This document shows, in pieces, positions 10,334 to 18,769 of a stretch of DNA of 64,000 bases (position 1 is its first letter; every line of letters begins with the position of its first letter). This stretch comes from Pseudoalteromonas sp. MMG010 (GTDB lineage Bacteria; Pseudomonadota; Gammaproteobacteria; Enterobacterales; Alteromonadaceae), in NCBI RefSeq assembly GCF_018100905.1, contig NZ_JAGJEG010000001.1:62001-126000 (forward strand), read 5' to 3'. The translations under genes and the position numbers were made by a program. Under the pieces are notes generated by a model, which did not search any database, was not told the origin of the DNA, and saw only the letters and a program-made list of their open reading frames with translations.

Positions 10334-10612
10334 GTGGTTCAACCTGTTAAAAATACTAAGTTTGATGAGTATTTAGAATACCCCTGCCCTTTCACCTTTA
10401 AAATTATGGGCTTAGCTAATGTAAATTTAACAGAGCAAGTGTTAGCTAAATTGCAGCCAATTGCACCGGGCGACTATGCTCCAAAAGTGAAACCAAGTAG
10501 CAAAGGTAATTATGAATCGGTCACCCTGGTTGCTACTGTCACTAGCGCGAAACACATTGAAGAAATTTACAACGTGATCAGTAATATTGATGACGTACGC
10601 CATATGCTATAA
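10334..10612 (+). CDS. ybeD: YbeD/DUF493 family protein
   Basis: Small ACT-like cytosolic protein (92 residues; E. coli YbeD is 87) with a conserved place between dacA and lipB. No biochemical role is established, though the linkage to lipB suggests a regulatory part in lipoate metabolism (inference). The start is GTG at 10334, preceded at a proper distance by AAGGAG (10320-10325). The sequence FKIMGLA and the C-terminal [18 protein letters not shown] block match the family. Confidence 0.9.
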   Translation: MVQPVKNTKFDEYLEYPCPFTFKIMGLANVNLTEQVLAKLQPIAPGDYAPKVKPSSKGNYESVTLVATVTSAKHIEEIYNVISNIDDVRHML

Positions 10613-10628
10613 CGCTTAGAGAGCTAAT

Positions 10629-11282
10629 GTGATTGAAAACACTGTAATTATTCGCCAATTAGGAAGACAACGCTACTTACCTATTTGGCAAAAAATGCAA
10701 ACGTTCACTGATACTCGTGATGAAAATTCAGCAGACGAAATTTGGTTAGTTGAACACGAGAGTGTATTCACTCAAGGGCAGGCAGGTAAAGAAGAGCACT
10801 TACTCGCACCGGGTGATATTGAAGTGATTAAAGTTGACCGTGGAGGGCAAGTAACCTACCACGGCCCAGGCCAGCAAATGATGTATGTGCTTTTTAATCT
10901 ACGTCGCTTAAAAATTGGTGTGCGTGAATTAGTTACTTGGCTTGAAGAGTGTATTATTGACACATTACAAGAATACAACATCAATGCGTACGCTAAGGCA
11001 GATGCTCCAGGTGTGTATGTAAACGATAGCAAAATAGCCTCTTTGGGCTTGCGTGTTCGCCGAGGTTGCTCTTTCCATGGTTTAGCACTGAACGTAAATA
11101 TGGATTTAAGTCCATTTTTACGCATTAACCCATGTGGCTATGCCGGTATGAACATGGTGCAAACAAAAGAATTAAACGGTCCACAAAACCTAGCTCAAGC
11201 GGGTCAAGGGCTGATAAAACACATGATAAAAAAGCTTAATGCAACAACGGTTAAGCATACTGAAGGGTTTGAAAACGAATGA
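10629..11282 (+). CDS. lipB: Octanoyltransferase LipB
   Basis: Transfers octanoate from acyl-carrier protein to lipoyl domains of the 2-oxoacid dehydrogenases and GcvH. The 217-residue product begins at GTG 10629. It contains the signature [20 protein letters not shown], the catalytic-lysine region [21 protein letters not shown] and the catalytic Cys in INPCGYAGM. lipA follows with a four-base ATGA overlap, so octanoyl transfer and sulfur insertion are coupled in expression. Confidence 0.96.
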   Translation: MIENTVIIRQLGRQRYLPIWQKMQTFTDTRDENSADEIWLVEHESVFTQGQAGKEEHLLAPGDIEVIKVDRGGQVTYHGPGQQMMYVLFNLRRLKIGVRELVTWLEECIIDTLQEYNINAYAKADAPGVYVNDSKIASLGLRVRRGCSFHGLALNVNMDLSPFLRINPCGYAGMNMVQTKELNGPQNLAQAGQGLIKHMIKKLNATTVKHTEGFENE

Positions 11283-12244
11283 ATAAGCCAGTCAAAATGG
11301 AACCAGGAATAAAACTGCGTGATGCAGAGAAAATGGCCCTGATCCCAGTAAAAGTTTTACCAACAGAAAAAACTGAAATGTTGCGCAAGCCTGAATGGCT
11401 AAAAATACGCTTACCAAAATCAACTGAACGCATTGATGGTATAAAACAAGCTATGCGTAAACACGGGTTACACTCTGTGTGTGAAGAGGCATCATGCCCT
11501 AACCTTTCAGAGTGTTTCAATCATGGTACTGCCACGTTTATGATTTTAGGTGCTATTTGTACACGTCGTTGTCCATTTTGTGATGTTGCACATGGCCGTC
11601 CATTAAAGCCAGATGCAGCAGAGCCTGAAAAGCTCGCTTTAACCATTAAAGACATGAAGTTAAGTTACGTCGTGATTACTTCGGTTGACCGTGATGACCT
11701 ACGTGATGGCGGTGCTCAACATTTTGCTGATTGTATTCGTGAAATTCGTAAACACAATCCAACCATTACCATCGAAATTTTAGTCCCTGACTTTCGTGGC
11801 CGTATGGACCGTGCACTAGAGATTTTAATAGAGACGCCACCTGATGTGTTCAACCACAATCTCGAGACAGCGCCACGCTTATACAAACTGGCCCGCCCAG
11901 GTGCAGATTACAAGTGGTCATTAGAATTACTTCGTCGTTTCAAAGAGGCGCACCCAGATGTTAAAACTAAGTCTGGCTTAATGGTCGGTTTAGGTGAAGA
12001 AATTAGCGAAATCGAGGAAGTACTCCGTGATTTACGTGCACATAACGTCGATATGCTTACAGTAGGCCAATACCTGCAACCTTCAAAGCATCATTTACCC
12101 GTTAAACGTTATGTTCCACCAGCAGAATTTGATGCACTTAAAGAATATGCTGATGAAATTGGCTTTACCCATGCCGCGTCTGGTCCATTTGTACGCTCAA
12201 GCTACCATGCCGATCAGCAAGCTGCAGGCAAAGAAGTAAAATAA
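11279..12244 (+). CDS. lipA: Lipoyl synthase LipA
   Basis: Radical-SAM enzyme that inserts two sulfur atoms into the octanoyl chain attached by LipB. The 321-residue product has both iron-sulfur signatures: the auxiliary cluster [12 protein letters not shown] and the radical-SAM CxxxCxxC (CTRRCPFC). Also visible are [13 protein letters not shown] and the C-terminal VRSSYHAD with the conserved RSSY serine that ligates the auxiliary cluster. The ATG overlaps the lipB stop. A strong bidirectional terminator follows. Confidence 0.97.
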   Translation: MNKPVKMEPGIKLRDAEKMALIPVKVLPTEKTEMLRKPEWLKIRLPKSTERIDGIKQAMRKHGLHSVCEEASCPNLSECFNHGTATFMILGAICTRRCPFCDVAHGRPLKPDAAEPEKLALTIKDMKLSYVVITSVDRDDLRDGGAQHFADCIREIRKHNPTITIEILVPDFRGRMDRALEILIETPPDVFNHNLETAPRLYKLARPGADYKWSLELLRRFKEAHPDVKTKSGLMVGLGEEISEIEEVLRDLRAHNVDMLTVGQYLQPSKHHLPVKRYVPPAEFDALKEYADEIGFTHAASGPFVRSSYHADQQAAGKEVK

Positions 12245-12265
12245 CCGCTGAGTAAAATGAATAAC

Positions 12266-12299
12266 AAAGCCGTATGTATTATACATACGGCTTTTTCTT
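12266..12299. terminator. Bidirectional terminator between lipA and the convergent lipoprotein gene
   Basis: A long hairpin with arms AAAGCCGTATGTA and TACATACGGCTTT, flanked by A and T runs, serves lipA on + and could also serve the convergent minus-strand gene ending at 12311. Confidence 0.9.
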
Positions 12300-12310
12300 T
12301 GCTGTAAAAA

Positions 12311-13597
12311 CTATTGCGCTAACATCCCTTTTTTAATTGAAAAATTAGCAAACCTGACTTGCTCTTCTTCTTCTCTTAAACTATCTGTTTCAACGATTGA
12401 ACGATATATACCCCATTTAGGTCGAACAAAATCTTGTGCCTGTACACCACGCCACATATCAATATTTGACTCAGAAATATTAATAACCTTAGTGTCGTCA
12501 CTCAAACGTGTCAGGGTCATATAAAACTGACCTTGCTCAGCAAAGGTAGCTTGTACAAATACCTCAACCCATTCATCAGTAATTAATGACCAATCTACCT
12601 CGGCCAAGTTTTTATCAAGCCCGGTACTATCGCCATTTTCATCAAACCCTGCACTGTAACGCACTTGTAATTGATTACCAGTACTGTTTTTTTCAGCACC
12701 AGATAAAGTAATAATAGGTTGGGCATCATTACCATTACTGTTATCTTCATTATCATTTCGGGCTTTGAGTTGGAAGAAATGGCTAAATTTACTGCTTAAC
12801 GCTAACTCACTGCTGACTTTAAACTTCCAACTAAATTGAAAACTATCCCCTTCATAGGCCAAAGTATCGTCGGGTGATTTATCGTATGCTTTAATCTCAT
12901 TTCGCTGTCTGTCGGTCACACCGTTGTCTTTATCTTGATCAATATCTCGATGTGCTAAAAACACAAAATGATTACCTATCTCTTGATCAAAGTCTTCAAT
13001 AATATGCACAACATCTTCATGGTTTCCTTCATACATATCTGGCGATTCTATCGCCCCAGATGAAAAGACATTTTCAATTAATGTATAAGCGTCTAAACCG
13101 ATGTCTGCGCCATCTGCATTAAGTGTTGTTTCAGCACTGAGAATAAATGCGCCAGTTTGCTGCTTACTAACACCTTTAATTTCAATAGTTACCAGCGCCG
13201 TTGTCCCATCTGCTGAAATGACAGTGACAACATCAGTTAATAGCTCATCATCCTCAAGTGCTACGACCTGCGTATTTGTTAAATCTATTAAATAGGACCA
13301 ATTTCCCTGCTGATCTAAATCAAAAAAGCCAAAATCAGTAGGGTTATTTACTTGTTGTTGAAAAACGGCTTCGGCTGTTTGATCGTCTTCTATAGTGAGC
13401 ATCCCTGTAATAGCAACATTTGAATCACTCAAGAGACTGCCAAATATATCACCAGCAATCACTGCTGGAGTTTGCACAATGGTGATACTAAGCCCTTGCT
13501 CATCTTCAGCAGAGCCTGAGCTTCCGCAACCAAGCAACGAATAGCACAAGGCTGATAGAATAAAGATGCGGTAAGATTTATCACTGTTTTTTAGCAT
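12311..13597 (-). CDS. Putative lipoprotein with VCBS domain and jelly-roll polysaccharide-lyase-like domain
   Basis: Predicted surface or periplasmic lipoprotein of 428 residues. A signal peptide ends in a lipobox with Cys24 (YSLLGCGSSGS). Residues about 45-142 look like one VCBS repeat: ITGMLTIEDDQTAEAVFQ, FFDLDQQGNWSYLID and a terminal SADGTTALVTIEIKG. Residues about 150-428 resemble concanavalin-A/jelly-roll folds of the heparin-lyase-I-like polysaccharide lyases, with FSWKFKV, HFFQLKARND and RPKWGIYRS. The domain reading comes from motif memory, so substrate and activity are unknown. In marine bacteria such proteins often act on algal polysaccharides (inference). It stands alone, convergent with lipA, with no TonB receptor or sulfatase beside it. 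Confidence 0.6.
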   Translation of the reverse strand: MLKNSDKSYRIFILSALCYSLLGCGSSGSAEDEQGLSITIVQTPAVIAGDIFGSLLSDSNVAITGMLTIEDDQTAEAVFQQQVNNPTDFGFFDLDQQGNWSYLIDLTNTQVVALEDDELLTDVVTVISADGTTALVTIEIKGVSKQQTGAFILSAETTLNADGADIGLDAYTLIENVFSSGAIESPDMYEGNHEDVVHIIEDFDQEIGNHFVFLAHRDIDQDKDNGVTDRQRNEIKAYDKSPDDTLAYEGDSFQFSWKFKVSSELALSSKFSHFFQLKARNDNEDNSNGNDAQPIITLSGAEKNSTGNQLQVRYSAGFDENGDSTGLDKNLAEVDWSLITDEWVEVFVQATFAEQGQFYMTLTRLSDDTKVINISESNIDMWRGVQAQDFVRPKWGIYRSIVETDSLREEEEQVRFANFSIKKGMLAQ

Positions 13598-14247
13598 AAT
13601 AGACTCTTTATAAGTAAATAATGTGTAGTGTGTGTTAAAGCTAAGTTACCAATTGTTCTACTTTAAGGCCAGAATTAACTTATAAAATGTCATTACCAAT
13701 AAGTTATTTTGGTTATAACCACCCCCGCTTTATGCGATACATGATTAATACTTTTATTTTAATAAAAAATGGAAACCTATTTTTGTACTCAGGTGCTGCA
13801 CTTGAAATTACTAAAAATTTATCGGGGGTTATGTTTCTGTTTGGCGTATTAAAGCGGATACCTCGCCCATTTAGGGACTTTTTTACAAAATGTTTGCCCG
13901 CCATCGAATAACGCTTTTTGGTGATACAAAGCAATGTAAAAACCTTAAAGGAATATACTAAAACGATTTAAAGGACTAAATGAAGAATAAGAAGTTCATT
14001 TTTCGCCTTAATAATAACGCCTTATAATATTTATTTTTTAATCTAAGGGTAAATCAACTCAGTCCTTCCTTTAAACGATAAGTATAATGCCCTATTACTT
14101 TATTACTCAGCAATCACCGAATGACTCTTCTCATTGGTAATTTATTACTAATACATATGATTTTTAAAGATTAAAAGATTGATTTTAATCTAGGTTCCAC
14201 TACATTTAAGCTAATGTTAAATCAGCCATACCCAGTACCTGGAGAAA
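13598..14247. other. 650-base AT-rich intergenic region
   Basis: Divergent promoter space between the minus-strand lipoprotein gene and the plus-strand barrel gene. Short open frames on both strands (13687-13911 +, 13713-13934 -) overlap each other and match nothing I recognise. The only clear structure is the inverted repeat at 14168-14191, listed separately. No RNA gene is recognised. Confidence 0.5.
14168..14191. promoter_or_regulatory. Perfect 9-bp inverted repeat upstream of the barrel gene
   Basis: Arms AGATTAAAA and TTTTAATCT are separated by six bases (GATTGA). It lies 57 bases before the ATG at 14248 and is not followed by a T run, so an operator or a 5'-leader hairpin is more likely than a terminator. 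The binding protein is unknown. Confidence 0.4.
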
Positions 14248-14712
14248 ATGATGCCCCACTTAGTTAAACTATCCTTATTTTTTATATTAATACTATCGCA
14301 CAATGCCTTTGCAGCAGCTGAAGCAACGCACATTCCTGGCGTGTTCATTGGTGCAACTCATGCACAAGATGAAACCGAATTTACCTATGGCATTGAATAC
14401 GAATATAAATTCACTTCGCAATGGGGAGCTGGTGTTGTGTACGAGCGCGCAGATTCCGCGCATCACGATGATGGTGTCAGTGTCCTACTTGCTTCTGTGT
14501 ATTATCACCCAACAAAATCTATTCGCTTAGGAGTCGGTTTTGGCGAAGAGCGAATTGGTGGCGATCACCCCCATGAAGAGGATTTATATCGTGTTAGTGC
14601 CGCTTATGATTTTCATATTGGCAACTTTGGTTTAGCGCCCACACTCGCGGTAGATTTTATAGATGATGAAGAAGCGGTGGTTGTTGGCGTTGCCCTCACT
14701 CGTCCATTTTAA
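14248..14712 (+). CDS. Small predicted outer-membrane beta-barrel protein
   Basis: A 154-residue exported protein of unknown function. It has a signal peptide (hydrophobic LVKLSLFFILILSHNAFA, cleavage about AFA/AAE), followed by alternating amphipathic strands such as FTYGIEYEYKF, WGAGVVYERAD, IRLGVGFGEERI and a C-terminal strand VVVGVALTRPF ending in Phe, the usual barrel-assembly signal. Length suggests an eight-stranded barrel like small OmpA/OmpW-type or acyloxyacyl-hydrolase-like proteins. A His/Asp-rich stretch (AHHDDG, GGDHPHEED) might bind metal or sit in loops. A good GGAGA Shine-Dalgarno precedes the ATG. It appears monocistronic. Confidence 0.65.
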   Translation: MMPHLVKLSLFFILILSHNAFAAAEATHIPGVFIGATHAQDETEFTYGIEYEYKFTSQWGAGVVYERADSAHHDDGVSVLLASVYYHPTKSIRLGVGFGEERIGGDHPHEEDLYRVSAAYDFHIGNFGLAPTLAVDFIDDEEAVVVGVALTRPF

Positions 14713-14777
14713 AAATAATTAGGTTAAATGTCGTTTAGTTGAGATAATACCCGCTGACATTATAAATTAGGTTCATT

Positions 14778-15017
14778 ATGAAACTATTAGTTCGTAACTT
14801 ATCTCGTAGCACGACAGAGCAAGATCTTCGTACACTGTTTTCAGCTCATGGAAAAGTTATTACATGTAATTTAGTACTAGATAAAGACACCGGCCAATCA
14901 AAAGGCTTTGCTTTTATTGAAATGCCAAATGAGATTGAAAGTCGAGGTGCTATAAAGGCACTTAACCAATTAAACGTTGATAAAAGTAAAATACGCGTAA
15001 AGTATGCTGATGTATAA
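14778..15017 (+). CDS. RRM-type RNA-binding protein
   Basis: A 79-residue single RNA-recognition-motif protein. RNP2 is KLLVRNLS at the N-terminus and RNP1 is KGFAFIEM (about residues 43-50), with the usual beta-alpha-beta order and the aromatic RNP1 residues for RNA contact. Homologues in cyanobacteria and marine gammaproteobacteria are small cold-inducible RNA-binding proteins that lack other domains; a role as an RNA chaperone is inferred. It has a plausible own promoter region (14713-14777) and its own terminator, so it is likely a single-gene unit. Confidence 0.9.
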   Translation: MKLLVRNLSRSTTEQDLRTLFSAHGKVITCNLVLDKDTGQSKGFAFIEMPNEIESRGAIKALNQLNVDKSKIRVKYADV

Positions 15018-15024
15018 ATAAGCA

Positions 15025-15055
15025 ATAAAAAACCAGCCGATGCTGGTTTTTTATT
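15025..15055 (+). terminator. Terminator after the RRM gene
   Basis: Arms AAAAAACCAGC and GCTGGTTTTTT with a CGAT-type loop, immediately after the stop codon; the T run continues to 15052. Confidence 0.9.
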
Positions 15056-15164
15056 GCCTGTGACTTTAACCAATTTTAATGTTTTGCTAAACAGCATGAT
15101 TCACCGCAAAAATTAGACATTGATTTAACACCTATTTATATTAACGAACACCTTAAATATTAAT

Positions 15165-16793
15165 ATGAATTTTATGTTATCTACTTTTATAAAATGTGTA
15201 AGTGCAAGCATGCTAATTTTGTTAATTAGTTGCTCCGATGCAAATAATGGACACATACAACTTAAAGACACCCCCACTGTTAGCCTTGAAAATATAAAAC
15301 AACATATAGAAACATTAGCGTCTGATGACTTTGCCGGCCGAGGTCCTCTAACGCTTGGCGAAGTTAAAACAATAAACTATTTACAACAACAATATAAAGC
15401 AATCGGCCTTACTGGTGCTTACCAAGGTGAATTTTTACACCCTGTAAAAATGGCCATGGTGACGGCAGATCAAACTATGCAGCTAAACATAGGCGACTTG
15501 CAGTTTAAAGCCGGTACCGACTTTACTGCTCGCACTGAGCAGCTTCACCCTCTTATTGACTTACGTAAGTCTGAGATTGTATTTGTAGGCTATGGTATTA
15601 ATGCGCCTGAATATAATTGGAATGATTATGAAAATGTTGATGTAAGCGGGAAAACAGTCATTATCTTAGTGAACGATCCGGGGTTTGCCACTCAAAATGA
15701 TTCACTCTTTACAGGTAATGCCATGACCTATTATGGTCGCTGGACTTATAAATACGAAGAGGCCGCTCGTCAAGGTGCAAAAGCCGTGTTTATAGTACAT
15801 GAAACAGCCCCCGCAGCGTATCCTTGGGGAGTGGTCGAGAGTTCAAATACCGGGACCAAATACACCTTAATGGATAACAATTTAAATAATTCTAAATTAC
15901 CGATTATGGGGTGGCTAACACTCAATGCTACTGAGCAGATATTTAATTTAGCTAAAATGAATTATCACGATTTAAAAAAAGCTGCATTAAATGATGATTT
16001 TAAAGCGACTGCGCTTAATTTAAATGCAAATCTTGCGTTTAAAAATGAAGTATCTCATGCCAAATCGCACAATGTCGTTGCGCAAATTACGGGCAGCGAA
16101 GCACCTGATGAATTTGTTGTAATTAGCGCTCACTGGGATCATTTTGGTACAAAACAAACACCAACAGGCCCTAAAATTTATAATGGAGCTGTTGATAATG
16201 CTTCTGGTACAGCCGCAACGCTCGAAATTGCGCGAATCATGAATAAAATACATCAGCAAACCCCTTTTAAACGTTCAATTTTATTCGCTAATTTTACAGC
16301 AGAAGAAACTGGATTGATTGGTTCAGAAGAATTTGCCAGTGGTACAGTCGTTCCCACCAAGCAAATGGTCGGTTTGCTCAATATTGATGGTATGAATGTA
16401 CTCGCAGGTACCGATTACATACTGCAATATGGTAAAAATTTATCGACCATGGAAAACTACTTAGAAAAGGCCGCTAAAGCACAAGGACGAGTCGTGAAAA
16501 TGGACCCTCGTCCGCAAAATGGTTTATTTTTCAGATCAGACCATTTTTCACTCTCAAAACAAGGTGTACCCAGTTTATTATTTATGAGTTTAGGTGATAC
16601 AGATCCTGACTACATTACACATAAATACCACAAAGAAACCGACGACTATTCGCCACTTTGGCCATTAGGTGGTGTAAAGCAAGATATAGAACTTATAATC
16701 GACATTGCAACACAACTTGCAAATAATGGCGACTGGCCTAAATGGACAAGCGAGTCTGACTTTAAAACCAAGCGTGATCAGGATATGCAGTAA
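15165..16793 (+). CDS. M28-family zinc aminopeptidase lipoprotein
   Basis: Predicted exported peptidase of 542 residues. The signal peptide ends in a lipobox (LILLISCSDANN), so it is probably anchored in the outer membrane. A PA-type inserted domain lies near residues 130-260 (EIVFVGYGINAPEYNW... and the VFIVHETAPAAYPWG stretch). The M28 catalytic domain follows with ISAHWDHFG (first zinc His), NGAVDNASGTA (bridging Asp), FTAEETGLIGSEEFA (catalytic Glu pair), NIDGMN (Asp) and SDHFSLSKQGVPS (last His). All expected two-zinc ligands are present. It would release N-terminal residues from peptides; exact substrate is unknown. A shared terminator separates it from the convergent sensor gene. Confidence 0.92.
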   Translation: MNFMLSTFIKCVSASMLILLISCSDANNGHIQLKDTPTVSLENIKQHIETLASDDFAGRGPLTLGEVKTINYLQQQYKAIGLTGAYQGEFLHPVKMAMVTADQTMQLNIGDLQFKAGTDFTARTEQLHPLIDLRKSEIVFVGYGINAPEYNWNDYENVDVSGKTVIILVNDPGFATQNDSLFTGNAMTYYGRWTYKYEEAARQGAKAVFIVHETAPAAYPWGVVESSNTGTKYTLMDNNLNNSKLPIMGWLTLNATEQIFNLAKMNYHDLKKAALNDDFKATALNLNANLAFKNEVSHAKSHNVVAQITGSEAPDEFVVISAHWDHFGTKQTPTGPKIYNGAVDNASGTAATLEIARIMNKIHQQTPFKRSILFANFTAEETGLIGSEEFASGTVVPTKQMVGLLNIDGMNVLAGTDYILQYGKNLSTMENYLEKAAKAQGRVVKMDPRPQNGLFFRSDHFSLSKQGVPSLLFMSLGDTDPDYITHKYHKETDDYSPLWPLGGVKQDIELIIDIATQLANNGDWPKWTSESDFKTKRDQDMQ

Positions 16794-16806
16794 CAAAGTC
16801 ACTGCT

Positions 16807-16835
16807 TAAAAACCCTCTTATTTAGAGGGTTTTTG
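16807..16835. terminator. Bidirectional terminator between the M28 peptidase and PDC-sensor genes
   Basis: Arms AAAAACCCTC and GAGGGTTTTT around a seven-base loop. The hairpin overlaps the last codons and stop of the minus-strand gene (stop at 16818), so the coding end of that gene doubles as terminator stem. Confidence 0.85.
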
Positions 16836-17765
16836 CTTTAAACGAGCCTGCATAAGCAATATCTCGGCCTTTGAGCCAAAATATACATAAACAGCTAACG
16901 CAATTAATAGACCGACTACTGCTAACATCATCGCAACCGCTGGCAGTAAATATTCAGATTGCCCCAACGCGGCTTTAAACATAGTTAACAGTGCTTCGAT
17001 TGAGATAGCAATCAGTACCGTTGATATAAATCGCGTTATAGTTCGACGCGTAGAGCTATGTCTAAAGATATCTTTATGCATTAATATCTCTTCTTCAAGT
17101 ATGGTTTTACCTAAATCAAACACAGCTAAAGCCAAAGTAATATATATAATGATGCTAAAGGGCTTTAGAGGGTCGGCATTGCTACCTAGCTCTTGTATCA
17201 AAGTATAAATATCTTGAAATACGATACTTAATAAAAACAATACCAACGTAAATAAACATCCAACTATGAGCCCATACCCTGCTTTAAAAAACGGCACCAT
17301 ACTGGCTCTGGCTGTATCACCCATTAAAAACTCGATTAACTGAGTAAGGCATACATCAAGGACTAAATACTTTTGAGCAGCTTCACTATTTGAAAGTTTT
17401 TTTGTCACACTAATGCACATATGATTAGTTGCAATAGAAATATAAGGGTCGGTAAAATGGATATCTTGGCCATTATGACAACGTTGAAAATAAGGTCGTT
17501 CACTTAAATCTTGATGATCACCATGTGCGCCCAGTGTTTTTAAATACTGGCGTTTAAAGCAAACATTATTACCAATTTGAAGACCTTTTTCGTCTAAGCA
17601 ATATTGCAACTCTAAAAATGGATAACGTTTTATTAAGTAACCCATATCGCGCTTTTTATATACGCCATCTTCTATGCTCATCACAATCGAGTGTAGTAAG
17701 CTTTCAATTACACGTTGGTATTCTTCATAACGCTCAACACAGCTTATATAGCTCATTCGTGCCAT
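16818..17765 (-). CDS. PDC/Cache-type sensor membrane protein without output domain
   Basis: A 315-residue protein; start chosen at ATG 17765 because GGGGGA lies eight bases upstream, whereas the frame's upstream start is a poor TTG. Residues about 10-150 resemble a PDC (Cache) ligand-binding fold, with the family-like run SERPYFQ ... DIHFTDPYISIATNHMCISV and a closing LVLDVCLTQLIEFL. Four membrane helices follow (about 163-185, 203-222, 246-264, 274-296), then a short basic tail. No signal peptide or first membrane helix precedes the sensor and no GGDEF, kinase or MCP domain follows, so output is unknown. Related proteins are annotated only as PDC sensor domain-containing. Convergent with the M28 peptidase. 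Confidence 0.65.
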   Translation of the reverse strand: MARMSYISCVERYEEYQRVIESLLHSIVMSIEDGVYKKRDMGYLIKRYPFLELQYCLDEKGLQIGNNVCFKRQYLKTLGAHGDHQDLSERPYFQRCHNGQDIHFTDPYISIATNHMCISVTKKLSNSEAAQKYLVLDVCLTQLIEFLMGDTARASMVPFFKAGYGLIVGCLFTLVLFLLSIVFQDIYTLIQELGSNADPLKPFSIIIYITLALAVFDLGKTILEEEILMHKDIFRHSSTRRTITRFISTVLIAISIEALLTMFKAALGQSEYLLPAVAMMLAVVGLLIALAVYVYFGSKAEILLMQARLKQKPSK

Positions 17766-17795
17766 ACTTGCGTCCCCCAAAATATTGCGATGCAA

Positions 17796-18080
17796 TTAAG
17801 ATTGCAAGTTTAAAACCACATTTTAGTTCATTAAATTTCAACAACTTAAAACAAACACATCGTTTTCAATGCACTATTTTGGTCATTATTTTTGAAGAAT
17901 GCACTATTGCTAGCCCAGTATTGTTATTATTGTAGTGACCGAATATAGCCTCAAAATTTTAAATATTGTAGACCTGATCATAAGCTATCAGCTCATTGAG
18001 AAAGTAATGTAATTAAAATTGAAAAATTATCAAATGGCTAAATTTTCTGTGCAATAAGGTGAATTTAGTCTTAGTGCATA
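17796..18080. other. AT-rich intergenic space upstream of the PDC-sensor gene
   Basis: It contains the promoter region of the minus-strand sensor gene and the 3' side of the possible small lipoprotein gene. I see no RNA gene, repeat or convincing open frame in it. Confidence 0.4.
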
Positions 18081-18230
18081 TTAAATTGGGTTAATTGGAG
18101 AGCTTAATCTCAAACACATTACAGATATAGAGATTGTATAACTGGCAGGTTGGATACTAATATTTTTATCATCATCGGTCCAACATCCTTGAACCAATAC
18201 ACTAAGCAACACTAATATCCATTTATTCAT
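18081..18230 (-). CDS. Possible small lipoprotein (49 residues)
   Basis: A short open frame beginning ATG AAT AAA TGG. The product starts with a classic lipoprotein signal: basic N-terminus MNKW, hydrophobic ILVLLSVLV, then QGC with Cys16, followed by the acidic WTDDDKN. The mature part would be only 34 residues, ending in LRLSSPINPI, and has no recognised domain. AGAGA lies just upstream of the ATG and a sigma-70-like promoter precedes it (18248-18276). It could be a genuine small lipoprotein or the 5' remnant of a longer decayed gene. Confidence 0.4.
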   Translation of the reverse strand: MNKWILVLLSVLVQGCWTDDDKNISIQPASYTISISVMCLRLSSPINPI

Positions 18231-18247
18231 GCTCAATCTCTTATTCG

Positions 18248-18276
18248 ATATAAACAGTAAAACATATCTATATCAA
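18248..18276 (-). promoter_or_regulatory. Candidate sigma-70 promoter for the small lipoprotein
   Basis: On the minus strand, TTGATA (18276-18271) and TTATAT/TATATC (18253-18248) are 17 bases apart. Predicted start of transcription is about ten bases before the ATG at 18230. Found by eye only. Confidence 0.3.
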
Positions 18277-18424
18277 ATAATAAGCGAGCTTCTTGTACCT
18301 GTAAAGCAAACATTAACATCCTGTTAAATCCTTATTTAACAAAATGCTACTTATTTTACAGCTGGTATACTAATTTTTCATAAAAATAAAACACATAAGC
18401 ATAATTACTTACCTTGTTTGTAAT

Positions 18425-18757
18425 TTAATCTTTCTCTATTTTATCGAGACCTTTGGTCTCTTCCGTAGCGTTTAATTTATGATGTAATGCCGATTTAATA
18501 AGCATGTAACCACTGATAGGTGCCGTAATTAATAAAAATACGGTGATCAATATTTCTTTAACACTTAACCCATGCTCAGAGTTAGCAAAAAATACCATAG
18601 CTGCAATTAAAATACTTGCCATACCCAACGTCGTCGCTTTGGTTGGGCCATGCAAGCGCATATAAAAATCAGGAAGCTTTATTAAACCAAGCGACCCTAT
18701 AAAAATAAATAGGCCACCAAAAAGTAAAAATGCCGAGACAATCCATTCGCTTATCAT
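18425..18757 (-). CDS. mrpG: Mrp Na+/H+ antiporter subunit G
   Basis: Small membrane subunit of the multi-subunit Mrp (Mnh/Sha/Pha) cation/proton antiporter. The 110-residue protein has three membrane helices and the PhaG/MnhG/YufB signature LIKLPDFYMRLHGPTKATTLG. It is the last gene of the operon, 12 bases after mrpF. All Mrp subunits are normally needed for antiport, so it is part of the complex rather than an independent transporter. No clear terminator follows before 18230. Confidence 0.93.
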   Translation of the reverse strand: MISEWIVSAFLLFGGLFIFIGSLGLIKLPDFYMRLHGPTKATTLGMASILIAAMVFFANSEHGLSVKEILITVFLLITAPISGYMLIKSALHHKLNATEETKGLDKIEKD

Positions 18758-18769
18758 TATACTGTTACC

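Noticed and set aside
13687-13934. Two short open frames on opposite strands in the 13.6-14.2 kb gap (74 and 73 codons).
   Set aside because: They overlap each other, match no family I know, and lack good ribosome sites; more likely chance frames in AT-rich DNA.
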